Source of the DNA: Gadus chalcogrammus
Lineage: Eukaryota; Chordata; Actinopteri; Gadiformes; Gadidae
DNA: 64,000 nt
Direction: 5' to 3'
NCBI RefSeq assembly: GCF_026213295.1
Contig: NC_079427.1
Span: 2,549,719-2,613,718 of the forward strand
The notes below the pieces were generated by a model. The model was given only the letters and a program-made list of their open reading frames with translations. It did no database searches and was not told where the DNA came from. This document shows, in pieces, positions 11,301-19,665 of the stretch (position 1 is the stretch's first letter; every line of letters starts with the position of its first letter). A program made the position numbers and the translations under genes.

Positions 11301-12765
11301 TCCTTGATTAAGATTTTGTTTCCCCTCTACATTTGTGCTAATTGCTAATGATTTTTAGAGCGTGCCCTAGCAAGCGAAACGACAACGAGAGCACTTGAGA
11401 CAAAGCCAGAGAGTACTGCCATCGCAATAGACCTTTGTGATCATTATTTAATCACTATTCAATCATAGTCTGGGGAAAATATAACGAAAGATCAACCTTA
11501 GTTTAGCCGATTCAAGGGTACAATTGTGGCTTTTGCAGGGCAGCGCCCCTCACTCAAGATGCCTTCCTGCTCACCTGCATGCACTCAATCGCCCAAATAA
11601 AGCAGTGGTGATCAGACTGTCCAGTTGGTGTTTATTACTTTTAGATTTTTCTTATTTTCAACATAATTAAGGGATTGTGTTGGCAGAATTATATTCAGGT
11701 ACATGAGAGAAATGCACTACAGCAAATTATATCAATCCAAATCTCGGCGCAGTGTTGGATCAGACCAAAACCTTCATATTAATAAAAGATACTGTTGTTG
11801 ACCAGTTGTCAATGTATTGATAAACTGAAACAAGGATTATAACGTAAAGACGTCACCAAACTTTCCGATAAAGCCAAAATATTTTGGTTTACTGTTCGCT
11901 TACAGCCTACAATTAAAAGATTAAAACCAATTTAAGCCGAAAAGGTTAAAGATACCAGCAGGTCATGAGAGGGTTCCTCTAAGTAGGAACCTATTGAAGG
12001 TCTCTGTATCTTGTTTGGACAAAAGCTCTCCTACATATTAAAGTGATAGTAAATAGGATTATTCTCTACACTAAATTGTTGATTGCTAATAATTGTAATG
12101 TCAAAGAAAATAGTCTAACCTATAAAAAAATCTATTAGCCTCAAGGAAGTATATGGGAGTATATGGAATCAGCGAAAATGCACGTTACTATAAACTATGG
12201 TAGGTAAGCTGTGTTTATCTTAACGTAAAAGGGACAAACCGTTGTATTTTTCTGTACGATAGGCTTGAGTGTTTAGAATTATTGATCTAAAATGGAAACA
12301 AGATATCAATGAACTATCAAGGTTGTTTGTTTTAATTACTTTTTTTATGTTGTGAGTGAAAAAGTTGGTGCGACAAACGGTTGTATCTTTAACCCAAAAA
12401 AGACAGGTTTAATTCATCAACTATCGTGTTGGATCATTGTCATTTTAAATTACCTTTTTATTTTTCTTCCAGGGGATCTTCGAAGGATCCGTTCTGAATT
12501 TGTGCAGAGAGTTTCAATCCCAGTTATCAAAGGTCTCCTGGATGACCTTTGGCAGCAGGAATTGTTGAGTACTGAGGACAAGGACTTTGTGATGGAGAAG
12601 GAGAAGATCAAAACGGACATGGCACGGCGTCTGATCGACATGGTTATCGGGAAAGGGGAGACGGCAAGTAAGGAAATGATCGATAGCATGAAGAAGAGGG
12701 ACAATCCCTTATGCATCACCCTGGGTCTGATCTCTTCTCCTACTGCTAGTGGGGCTGAGTTCTAA
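4168..12765 (+). CDS. NLRP1/CARD8-like FIIND-CARD gene (multi-exon)
   Basis: The exons read off the sequence are 4168-4194, 4424-4473, 4580-4632, 4778-4998, 5497-5753, 6133-6258, 6348-6483, 6562-6648, optionally 8708-9190, and 12473-12765. Every junction has GT..AG and keeps frame. The order is acidic linker, FIIND (ZU5-like then UPA-like), linker, CARD, stop. In mammals this is the C-terminal half of NLRP1 and most of CARD8: FIIND cuts itself, and the released UPA-CARD fragment nucleates a caspase-1 inflammasome in the cytosol. No NACHT, LRR or pyrin domain is visible to the left, so the 5' end is either outside the window or the gene is short and CARD8-like. Coding looks intact in all exons listed. 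The start codon is not identified. Confidence 0.8.
4580..4998 (+). CDS. FIIND N-terminal (ZU5-like) half, two exons
   Basis: Exon 4580-4632 (acceptor TTTTTACAG) ends with two bases of a Gln codon before GTGAGT. Exon 4778-4998 completes that codon. The joined peptide has the FIIND/ZU5 pattern: a WSFQ strand, then GEGTYECSATGLVFEV, then a W, then PAGSVYDVDVDDPSV and a final HFPHSLCLA, which corresponds to the LPHC region of the family. The intron between the two exons is almost entirely a (GT)n tract (4703-4774) that touches the acceptor TTAG. Confidence 0.8.
4703..4774 (+). repeat. (GT)n microsatellite abutting a splice acceptor
   Basis: About 72 bases of uninterrupted GT in the sense strand of the FIIND gene end directly in TTAG, the acceptor of exon 4778. 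The intron is about 145 bases, so half of it is repeat, and there is no normal pyrimidine tract. UG tracts in this position are binding sites for TDP-43-like proteins in vertebrates. Confidence 0.95.
5497..5753 (+). CDS. FIIND autoproteolysis exon
   Basis: The exon follows TTTCCACAG and ends at CAG before GTGATG. It holds the self-cleavage centre. His (codon 5529, in SVLHVK), Glu 9 residues later (codon 5556, in ANIE) and Ser 27 residues after the His (codon 5610, in SSLSLL) keep the spacing of the human NLRP1 triad (His1186, Glu1195, Ser1213). The predicted cut lies before the Ser. The residue before it is Leu (5607), where mammals have Phe. Past the cut comes the start of UPA (HHALVLIYKELNKY, FVFHLFLAS). 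The triad points to a working, autolytic FIIND, provided Leu is tolerated. Confidence 0.82.
5818..5965. repeat. Degenerate GGCTA/GGACT pentamer repeat in intron
   Basis: Short units such as GACTAGACC, GGCTGGACTGGGCTAGGCTA recur in imperfect tandem. It is an intronic simple repeat with no coding claim. Confidence 0.7.
6133..6648 (+). CDS. FIIND UPA half, three exons
   Basis: Exons 6133-6258 (42 codons, phase 0 to 0), 6348-6483 (phase 0 to 1) and 6562-6648 (phase 1 to 1) all have GT..AG borders. The joined peptide shows the UPA signature: IKIYKPAACRLEEKFYHL, then a PERNIEPP loop, then FVTEVLALKGFSEACF, PPFRLFLMDSDCDELLW and a final basic strand (SRKSHGANSRQR). In NLRP1 and CARD8 this subdomain packs against ZU5 and, after cleavage, helps the freed CARD to form filaments. 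The last exon ends in phase 1, the phase of every death-fold exon in this window. Confidence 0.8.
7213..8632. mobile_element. Non-autonomous TTAA-target DNA transposon (family 2), full length
   Basis: Ends are TTAA plus AGGTGCCTTGACATG on the left and CATGCCATGATACC plus TTAA on the right. The core includes a hairpin where GAGGAGAAAGGGATTGTTGCC (about 7733) faces GCCAACAATCCCTTTCTCC (about 7847), and a pure (CA)n run at 8285-8371. The same family recurs at 33416 and 36525-38030. It sits in the intron between the UPA and linker exons of the FIIND gene. Confidence 0.7.
8285..8371. repeat. (CA)n microsatellite
   Basis: About 43 perfect CA units inside the family-2 TTAA element. Confidence 0.95.
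8708..9190 (+). CDS. Possible Pro/Ser/Thr-rich linker exon with 63-bp repeats
   Basis: The stretch follows a TTTCAG acceptor (8702-8707) and ends before GTGAGT (9191). It is open throughout and is phase 1 to phase 1, so it can be inserted between the UPA exon (6648) and the CARD exon (12473), or skipped, without changing frame. About 30 unremarkable residues (YVTWSKMFDHK...) precede five near-identical 21-residue repeats of the type TSSTTSSPPAPSRATQ. Repeats differ mainly in GHP versus GQA, and one has Pro for Ala. Such repeats suggest a flexible, possibly O-glycosylated or phosphorylated spacer. The repeat is seen directly; its use as an exon is inferred. Confidence 0.5.
8865..9187. repeat. 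63-bp coding minisatellite, about five copies
   Basis: The unit (CCAGCACCACATCCAGCCCT then CCAGCTCCCTCCAGGGCAAC and so on) recurs every 63 bases. Copies are nearly identical, which implies recent expansion or conversion and likely length variation between individuals. Confidence 0.92.
9191..9675. other. Intron-like sequence, nothing recognised
   Basis: AT-rich, without long open frames. A short GTAATAAGTAATAAGTAAT repeat lies near 9522-9542. Confidence 0.6.
9676..10056 (-). pseudogene. hAT (ZBED-like) transposase N-terminal fragment
   Basis: The minus-strand frame begins MDSDDEAAQEPQ and contains GFTYTGSEDFPQPQCGICAQ followed by VLSNNCLKPS. That is the start of a BED zinc finger as found in ZBED5/SCAND3-like hAT proteins (CxxC then SLKP). 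The His pair that should complete the finger (RRHLETKH-type) is lost and the sequence ends about 70 residues later. It is a dead remnant in the intron of the FIIND gene. Confidence 0.6.
10064..10121. repeat. Detached copy of the 58-bp tandem repeat
   Basis: Matches the 58-bp unit of the array at 10918-11149 (AGCACCAGTAGAGCTACAGC..., ending GTACCAGTATGACCTG). It is separated from that array by the element at 10122-10917, so the element appears to have landed inside the array. Confidence 0.85.
10122..10917 (+). mobile_element. Harbinger-derived TIR element inside a 58-bp array
   Basis: The left end has GTTGCACCAGCAGAACGTAA (about 10127) and the right end has its inverse, TTACGTTCTGCTGGTGCAAC (about 10887-10906). 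Between them is a short frame (10367-10561) whose RERIVRDRIDPFLYYDDVEL is typical of the N-terminus of PIF/Harbinger transposase (FRDR..PL..YDD.EL..RFRF). No catalytic DDE part remains, so the copy depends on a helper. Confidence 0.7.
10367..10561 (+). pseudogene. Harbinger transposase N-terminal fragment
   Basis: 64 codons starting MMAIRFEQWEEEFQ. The DPFLYYDDVELYARFRF core matches the start of HARBI1-like transposases. It stops after a low-complexity YYIYLFINYK tail. All catalytic residues are missing. Confidence 0.6.
10918..11149. repeat. Four tandem copies of a 58-bp repeat
   Basis: The unit AGGAGCACCAGTAGAGCTAC...GTATGACCTG is repeated four times with single-base differences only (GCTACAG/GCGACAG, TCGTACC/TCATACC). 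No spacers of independent sequence exist, so it is a minisatellite, not a CRISPR array. Confidence 0.95.
11150..12190. other. Intron-like sequence, nothing recognised
   Basis: AT-rich with no long open frame and no obvious inverted ends. AATAAA motifs occur (for example about 11595), but there is no coding exon in front of them. Confidence 0.5.
12185..12203 (+). promoter_or_regulatory. Possible alternative first exon for a CARD-only transcript
   Basis: ACTATAAACTATGGTAG is followed by GTAAGCTGTGTTT. The same layout (AACTATGGCAG then GTAAGCCGTGTTTGTCAT) recurs four times at 32331, 32972, 35043 and 36155. The ATG GTA G leaves one base in phase 1, which completes a Gly codon with the CARD exon at 12473. 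A two-exon transcript would therefore encode Met-Val-Gly plus the whole CARD. Confidence 0.45.
12473..12765 (+). CDS. Terminal CARD exon of the FIIND-CARD gene
   Basis: The exon follows TTTTTCTTCCAG and enters in phase 1. About 96 residues form a caspase-1/NLRP1-type CARD: DLRRIRSEFVQRVSIPVIKG, LLDDLWQQELLSTEDKDFV, TDMARRLIDMVIGKGETAS, then DNPLCITLGL and a stop after AEF. The RxxFV, LLD.L, AR.LID.V..KG and LGL positions are the family hallmarks. The related CARD exons at 41442, 41848 and 60523 have a GTGAGT donor near their end. Here the same place reads GCTGAGTT, so the donor is lost and the exon is obligately terminal. Confidence 0.85.
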
Positions 12766-12934
12766 CTTTGAGTGTATTTTTAAAGAAAATTATTACTGTC
12801 GACTTTGTACGTAATTGTTCAACACATGTTTAGAATAGGACCTCCTGCCTGTGCTAGTACATTTACATACATATATACCTATACATACATACAAATATAA
12901 AGTGTACAAAGCTTTTCCTGTATCCAGATATAGG

Positions 12935-13130
12935 AGCTAGCTTGTAAACAGAAGCTTGTAAACAGAAGGTTGCTAGTTCGATCCCTTTTCTGTGTCCCTG
13001 AGAAACACCTAACCCTAGCTGCTCCTGATGAGCTGATCATTGCATGGTTTACTCCGCCGTGTGTATGAATGGTTGTTAGTCGCTTTGGATGAACGCGTCT
13101 GCTAAATTGCCAAAATGTAAATATAGATAT
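12935..13130 (+). mobile_element. tRNA-derived SINE
   Basis: A B-box-like GGTTGCTAGTTCGATCCC (about 12967) marks a tRNA-derived head. The body ends in GTCGCTTTGGATGAACGCGT then CTGCTAAATTGCCAAAATGT, the common tail of many fish SINEs (TTTGGATAAAAGCGTCTGCTAAAT). The A box is not clear. Confidence 0.65.
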
Positions 13131-13314
13131 GATTTATTTTACATATTTTTAAAGTTATTTTTGTATGGTCGTGATTCCAGACTTGGTAAAACAAGTTGAC
13201 ATTGTGCCAAAGAAAGTATTTGTTTTTGCTTATCTAGACGTTTTTGATAATCCACAATGATTAGCACAATCTTTAATAACTTTCCCCAATCGGCAGCTAG
13301 CATTGGGTCGTATC

Positions 13315-13533
<219 letters not shown>

Positions 13534-13536
<3 letters not shown>

Positions 13537-14180
13537 TGGTGGGCCGTTATCAGCGTTAACGCGAAACTTTTATCGCACGATAAAAAAAAATATCGCCGTT
13601 AATCTATTTTCAAACACTTCCTTGTTCGGACCCATCACGTGACTGAACTAACCAATCAGAAGCTAGAATTTAGACTGAGGTAAACGTGAGGGAATCAGAG
13701 AGGCAGATTCAACAGAATATCCTGACTGTGTTATTATGTAAACATGTAAATATGTAATAATTGTCTAACATAAATATGTAAATGATTAACTGACAAAAAA
13801 TTTTAAGTACATTTCTAGCAAATTAACTCAATTAATATTAACTAAATTATATTAATATATTCTACAACTTTCAAATATTAACTTCTAAACCTTACATTAT
13901 TATGGATTATTACACGGCTCTTCTCAATGCTGTAGACTGCTCCATTCACTTGCATGGGCCTTCCCAACGTTCAGCTGTCAATTATTTTGGTTTATGCTCC
14001 GTTCACTTGCATGGGCACTTCACAACTTCCGGCGGTGAATTATAGTTGATAAATCACCATTGCCCAGTATAATTGACCGCTGTCAAGGTAAACGAACAGA
14101 TTTTATGCCGTTTGCCATTTTAATCTAGATTAATTTCGGAATTAATCTAGATTAAAAAAAAAATCTATGCCCAACCACTA
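13534..14180. mobile_element. Non-autonomous hAT element in the (TA)n array
   Basis: The left end is TAGTGGTGGGCC and the right end is GGGCATAGATT in reverse (GCCCAACCACTA). The sequence near the ends (GATTAATCTAGATTAAAAAA) is typical of widespread vertebrate hAT MITEs. The flanks are TA repeat on both sides, so the 8-bp target duplication cannot be resolved. Confidence 0.7.
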
Positions 14181-14444
14181 ATATATATATATATATATAG
14201 TGTTAACATGGATATAGTCTCGCAAAGCCAGACCAAACTACAGCAAGTAGAATGGTCTGGAGCCACGCTACCTCGAGCCGTCTATCCGTGGGGAAACTGG
14301 GCGGGCCTGTTTTTATTTCTTTAAACCAATCACAATCGTCTAGGGCGGGGCTAAGCCCGGGAAGCAGCAGTTGTGTCCATGCAAAATAGTGCCGGGGGGG
14401 GAATTATTTTGAAGGAACTTCTTGACGTTCAGAGGCTGTGAGAA

Positions 14445-14832
14445 ATGGCTCAATCCCAAACGCCACAAAAAAACATTAACGATGTATGTCGCCTATGTGG
14501 AGATAATTTTATAGATAAAAAGAACAAACATCGTTTGATTCTTTGTCACGATGATTTCAAGCCACCATACACTTTGGCCCTTGAGGAGCTCACGGGACCT
14601 ATAAAAACGAACGACGTTTTAACATTTATATGTGGTTCTTGTAGAACACTACTAAAGAAATACCGTAGGAGCTATTGTGAAGTGGAACGGATCGGTTCAT
14701 TGGTTAAATCCATGTCAAACGCTCATGCCGCTGTCAGAGTGAAACGATGCGCCAAATCCACACCAACCGGCGATAGTCGTGACCGCAAACGCATCGTCCC
14801 CGGGGAGAATCCTGCCAGACGGAGTCTCCAAG
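14445..14832 (+). CDS. Candidate first exon with ZAD-like Cys pairs
   Basis: The frame starts at an ATG in a purine-rich context and runs open for about 130 codons to a CAAG/GTAATG donor (phase 1). It has two Cys pairs, VCRLCGDNF near residue 15 and FICGSCRTLL near residue 65, spaced like a zinc-binding domain of the ZAD type found in front of many zinc-finger proteins. A basic tail (RDRKRIVPGENPARRS) follows. I see no further exons, so it may be a truncated gene or part of a transposon. The repeat-like sequence directly upstream (TCTCGCAAAGCCAGACC) supports the second view. Confidence 0.45.
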
Positions 14833-15099
14833 GTAATGTCAAAATAGGCTATGTTGTGGTCCTACCATTGTAATGAAATCAGATAGTCAGTAATCAGTAA
14901 TTACATTATATTAAAATTAAACAAGATTGGATGTCTAGTTCCACAAACAATTTCGAAAACTTGTCTGTAGGCCTATAGCCATTTACCACCAACTGCTATT
15001 CATGTGTCTCTTTGGAAAACAATGTTATACTGTCCAGAGATGTGTCCACGGAAAGAGCCAAACATGCCAACTTTACAGCGCCGTCAAAGTCCTCTTCAA

Positions 15100-15202
15100 A
15101 ACTCGCCATACTGCCTAGTTTTCGAGTTTGAGGGGGAGCACAATACGGTACCGCCAGCAACCGGAAGGGGAGGAGTCGCGGCCAAATCAGCCGCTAAGCA
15201 AT
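15100..15202. repeat. Copy 1 of a local 110-bp direct duplication
   Basis: From ACTCGCCATACTGCCTAGTT to GCTAAGCAATA this matches 16099-16200. Copy 1 carries the element at 15203-15915; copy 2 does not. Confidence 0.9.
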
Positions 15203-15915
15203 AGAGTGGCGAAGTCACGCCCTTCCGGTAGGGCTCATGGGACCTATGAGATCGAAAAATATGAATGGGTGTCAATGGAGAGAAAATAATTAATTTCTGG
15301 TCCCGGTCTTTATATGCCCTGGATTACACATATGTTGTTTGTGGATTTAAAGGATAATTTTTCATGCAAAGAGTTCGACCGTTTATTGTGCAATTGTTCA
15401 GATAAAGGCTGTAGAGAAAACACAACGAGAAAGACTACACGGCTCGTATGTGACGTCACGCTCCCTGCGACTGGCGTGGAGAAGACCGACAATCTTCCCA
15501 TCGGCATAACTGAAACTCTGCACGTGCCCCGATTTATAATGGTTTTCACCTCTTTCGATGCTTTTATTCCCCTTGGAAAAAGCGGTGAAGTGGGGCAGAG
15601 AGATCGCCATCTCTGTGCCGAGTTCCAAGGGCGGGTGTGGTGACGTATATCATATGCGTCGAGAGCAGCGAAGAGCTGTAGTTCACAAAGCGGCCTCACA
15701 TAAAACCTAAAATTATCAAACTTCTTCACGAACATTTTTAGTTTTCTTTGCATGAAAAATTATCATTTAAATCCACAAACAACATATGTGTAATCCAGGG
15801 CATATAAAGACTGGGACCAGAAAATAATTATTTTCTCTCCATTGACACCCATTCATATTTTTCGATCTCATAGGTCCCATGAGCCCTACCGGAAGGGGCG
15901 TGACTTCGCCACTCT
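15203..15915. mobile_element. MITE with about 180-bp terminal inverted repeats
   Basis: The left arm begins AGAGTGGCGAAGTCACGCCC and extends to about 15370. The right arm (about 15745-15915) is its inverse, ending GGGGCGTGACTTCGCCACTCT. Arms differ at a few bases only. The intact equivalent of the target reads GCTCAGCAATAGACGCTG at about 16191-16208, so the insertion point is certain and the duplicated target is a short A/T word (ATA or TA). The 350-bp centre has no recognised gene. Confidence 0.88.
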
Positions 15916-15944
15916 ATAGACGCTGTCCACTTCCGTTCAGCCAG

Positions 15945-16098
15945 ACTACATGACTTGGACTCGAGTCAGACTCGAGTCATGAATTTGATGACTATAGACT
16001 CGACTTGACTAAATCTAAAAAGACTTGCAACTCGACTTGGACTTTAACATCAGTGACTTGTGACTTCACTTGGACTTGACCCTTTTGACTTGAAAAGA
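15945..16098. repeat. Degenerate GACTTG/GACTCGAG repeat
   Basis: ACTTGGACTCGAGTCAGACT and many variants of GACTTG recur over about 150 bases, with local self-complementarity (GACTCGAGTC). This is a common fish repeat class. Confidence 0.7.
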
Positions 16099-16232
16099 CT
16101 CGCCATACTGCCTAGTTTTCGAGTTTGAGGGGGAGCACAATACGGTAACGCCAGCAACCGGAAGGGGAGGAGTCGCGGCCAAATCGGCCGCTCAGCAATA
16201 GACGCTGTCCACTTCCGTTCAGCCAGACCAAC
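16099..16232. repeat. Copy 2 of the local duplication (empty site)
   Basis: Matches 15100-15202 and then continues with GACGCTGTCCACTTCCGTTC without interruption, as also found at 15917-15940 past the MITE. It preserves the pre-insertion state. Confidence 0.88.
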
Positions 16233-17129
16233 ATGGATATAACCAAAATCCACCTCTCAGGGTTTTGACCGTCACATTATCCTGACCCAGGAAAGTTCAG
16301 ACGTCTGTTTGGGGAAAAATAAAAATGGTTTGTGGAGAAGGCTGCTTTCTTGCTTCATTTGTTTGACATATTTTTTAACCTGTCATTCCAACATAATATC
16401 CATCAATACTTTTAATTTAATAAATATTATCACATTAATATAATTCCGCACCATTCTATAAACCAGAGGTCGGGAACCTTTTTGACTGGGGGAGCCTTAA
16501 AACCCAAATATTTCTAAATATATTTAATTGAGAGCCATATTGTATTTTTAACATATAATAGATTAAATATGTCGTACTTTTAATGCGACTTCTGGTTTCG
16601 CATGGTTTTGTTGATGGCCTTGTATTCTGGTTCATACGTGGTGAGGTTGAGCTTCATGCAGGCGTTGAGGCTTTCATCAGTTAAACGTGAGCGTAGGTTG
16701 CTCTTAATGGCCCTCATTTATCAAACGAGCGTACGACAGAAAACGTGCGTAAAATGGACGTACGCTCATTTCAACGTTGAGCTTGGCATTTATCAATTTG
16801 AACGTGAGCGCAGGCTGCGATGAAATCTCACGTCAGGTCTGAGCTCGTGTACGCAAGTTTTTTTGGCGCAACATAGGCCTACGGGTATTTCAATGATGAA
16901 TAGTGCAGCACAAGTAGCCCATGTTCAACATCTGTATTAATTACTAAATAAATTGGAATTAGCCCAGCCGTTCAAACAATTACAATCAAGTCAGGCCTAA
17001 TTAAAAACAGTATTGCTATGAAAATAATTAGAATGTAACAGGTGAAATGTTTATTCAGCTGTCTATATTAACAGGAGCTTTGCCAAATAGGTGGTCGTGT
17101 CTCAGCGATGGCAGATCTGGCTCTGTTAA

Positions 17130-17850
17130 GGACCTCAACGTACAGACGAGAGAGTTTTTTGAGACCGCGCCGATTTTTTTAAGGAGGGCGATGAATGGCT
17201 CTTGAGTCGTTTTCGTCTCCCAAGGCATCTCCTGATGGAGCTATGCAATGCTTTGGAGCCACAGTTAAGGCGAGAAACTAGGCGATCAAACGCAATACCT
17301 GTGCAGGTTTGCTCTACCTTGGGATTTTTGGCCACCGGGATCTTGCAGCGGGAGATCGGGGACAGGTCTGCTATTTCCCAGCCAAGTATTAGCCGAACCA
17401 TGCCAGAAGTTTTGGCAGCTATAATGTCCCTCTCCGAACGTTATATTAAATTCCCATATAATAGCGATCAGCAAACTGGAATCAAACGGGATTTTTATGC
17501 TATTGCTAGGTTTCCAAATGTGATTGGTGCGGTTGATTGTACCCATGTGCGTATGAACCATCTATTAATGATTACGCGTACATCAACCGCAAAAGCTACC
17601 ATTCAGTTAATGTTCCGATTATTTGCGATGCCAGAATGTCAATCCTGAACATGGTAGCCCGATGGCCTGGGGGCACGCACGATTCTTTTATTTTCCAAAA
17701 TAGCAACGTTGGGCATCGTCTACATCAGGGCGCACTACATGGTCAGAGTCATCTCGGTGAGTTACGCTGCAGTCGCACTGCACCGGCCTCCTCCCGTTTC
17801 TTGCTTGGCCGGCTTCACAGCCGCAACACGTTTTTTGGTGCTGAGCTTCA
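17130..17850 (+). pseudogene. Harbinger (HARBI1-like) transposase
   Basis: The piece YRRESFLRPRRFF is shifted out of frame by a T7 run (17173-17180). The main frame 17202-17648 then reads RFRLPRHLLMELC, then TLGFLATGILQREIGDRSAI, ISQPSISRTMPEVLAAI and FPNVIGAVDCTHV, whose Asp belongs to the DDE core. A second shift near 17560 moves the rest (NDYAYINRKSYHSVNVPIIC, ARWPGGTHDSFIFQNS) to another frame; this part holds the next catalytic Asp. Two frameshifts make the copy inactive. Confidence 0.82.
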
Positions 17851-18195
17851 TGTCTGACCATTTTTTCTTCACCTTATTCGGAATTAAATAACTTTAACGG
17901 AATGCAAACAATAGCATATATGTGAAATGTTTTAAGCTGGATAACAGAAGTTGTACATTTAATTTATTATTTAATTAATTTAATTAACAAACCTCTTCCG
18001 TAGCCCGACGAACATTGGAAACACTATTCACTGCAACAGTTATTTCCTTCCATATAGCATTCTTTTGCTGGCCTTTAATGCCAGCTATAGGCTACCAAAT
18101 AAAACCAGACGGTTCGCATCCACCAGTGACCCGAGCGTCTCCATTTGGGTCTCGGAAAAATTCCTCTATTTTACCGTTGGACGTTTCTCCATGTC
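17750..18195 (-). pseudogene. Harbinger Myb/SANT-like DNA-binding gene remnant
   Basis: On the minus strand, pieces reading RNFSETQMETLGSLVDANR, AIWKEITVAVNSVSNVRR and VKKKWSDMKLSTKKRVAAVK form the Myb/SANT-like fold of the Harbinger accessory protein, which guides transposase to the ends. Stops and an apparent short intron or gap separate them. Confidence 0.6.
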
Positions 18196-19665
18196 GTAAA
18201 AGTTAGGGGCGAGACTTCTGAAGACGTGCTTTTATATGGGCGTGTTACGTTAATTACGATCGATCTCAGCTGCCGTATTTATCAACACCAAGATCCTTCG
18301 TACGCTAGGATTGGTGTGATACGAAGGTTTCGTAAATCTCACGTGGGTCCTATCGTAAGATGAATCATGCGTTCAGATTTGCGCTCATTTCTACGTTAGT
18401 TTGATAAATGAGGGCCAATGTTCCTCATATGCGAGAATGACTGCTCACATGCATATGTAGAGCCAAACATGGTCAATACGGCAATACTCACACGCTGCAT
18501 TGTGTGGTATGTCACAGGAAGCTCGTTCCAAGTTTTAATAATCAGCTGGTCTTCAGGTTGAAGATTTTTCATTTCTGTCGATTTGTGTTCCCTCGCCAGC
18601 TCTGCTCGCTGTCGCGCAAGACTTTCCAACTCTCCATAAGTGTCATGAACTTACTCGTCCACATGTCTGATGCCTTCAGGTCAGCAACTTCCAGCTCAAA
18701 GTCTCCAATAGAGACCCCGGGGATGCATGTCAGGTCGATTTTGTCCACTGCACACTCATGTGGATGAGTGATGAACTTGAAAAGCCCAGTGCACACACAA
18801 AGTTCTCCAAAACGTGCTTTGAATGACTGCAGGAGATTGGACGTAAAGCCAGCTTGCTGCTGGAGATCCAGATGTTGAGTGGAGTCACTTGCTAAGCATG
18901 CTTCTCTCAATTGTTGCAGTCTTTCAAAGTGCAGAAGACGACCTGTTTCAATGTCCCTGAGAAAGACTTCCAGCTTGCTTTCAAATGCAAACACTGCTTG
19001 TTGAAGGGATGAGATTGTATTTCCAATACCTTGCATTTTCACATTGAGCTGGTTCAGATGGCCAGTTATGTCCACGAGATAGTGAAACTGCTGGAGCCAG
19101 CCAGTGTTCTCTCGCTCAGGATGCTTGACGCCTTTAATTTCAAGAAAAGTCCGGATTTCACTCAGGCAAGCTGCAAAACGGCTGAGCATCTTCCCCCTTG
19201 ACAACCAACGCACGTTGCTGTGTAAAATCAGACCGGGATAATGATTCCCAACTTCTTCTAACAGAGCTTTAAACTGGCGATCATTTAAAGCTCGGGCAAC
19301 AATAAAGTTGACCACTTGAATGACCAGCGACATCCCCTCACCAAGCTCCTTGGCACACGTCTGAGCGCAAAGCGCCTCATGGTGCAGGATGCAATGAAAA
19401 CTCAGGATGGCTCTCTTTTTTCATGTTCACGGAGAAGCGCCACAAATCCTATGTTCTTCCCCAACATACAGGGCGCACCATCAGTACAGACAGAAATAAG
19501 TTTATCCATCTGTAGTTTTTTTTCTTGAGCAAACTCCATGAAAGTCGTGAATAAATCCTCTCCTCTTGTTGTCCCTTTCATTGGCAAAACAGCCAAGCTT
19601 TCCTCACGCAGTGTGTCACCTGCAGCATACCTGGCAATTATACTGCACTGAGATGGATGGCTAAA

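Larger units (their letters stand above)
16709..18416 (+). mobile_element. PIF/Harbinger element inserted in the hAT gene
   Basis: Terminal inverted repeats are GGCCCTCATTTATCAAA (16709) and TTTGATAAATGAGGGCC (ending 18416). A 3-bp duplication AAT flanks it (16706-16708 and 18417-18419). Removing the element restores an open hAT frame across MRN and IKSNLRS. It carries a plus-strand transposase (17130-17850) and a minus-strand Myb/SANT-like gene (17750-18195), the usual Harbinger pair, both damaged. Confidence 0.88.
16462..19665 (-). pseudogene. hAT element with GTF2IRD2/ZBED5-like transposase, interrupted
   Basis: The left boundary CAGAGGTCGGGAACCTTTTT resembles hAT (Charlie-type) ends. Reading the minus strand from 19665, the frame shows ISVCTDGAPCMLGKNIGFVA (about 19480), a 2-base shift near 19410, then about 250 residues including NFIVARALNDRQFKALLEEV, LILHSNVRWLSRGKMLSRF and a C-terminal TYACEQSFSHMRN (about 18430). 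The last part of the hAT dimerisation region (SNLRSRLTDESLNA) continues at 16708 on the other side of a Harbinger insertion. The 5' end is cut at 19665 by another element. The gene is dead: one frameshift, two insertions, no start. Confidence 0.8.

Noticed and set aside
12352..12472. ATG-started extension of the CARD frame upstream of 12473
   Set aside because: It reads through a clear pyrimidine tract and AG acceptor; the extension has no CARD similarity and is intron.
12950..13000. tRNA gene
   Set aside because: Only a B-box-like segment is present and the rest matches a SINE; no cloverleaf can be drawn.
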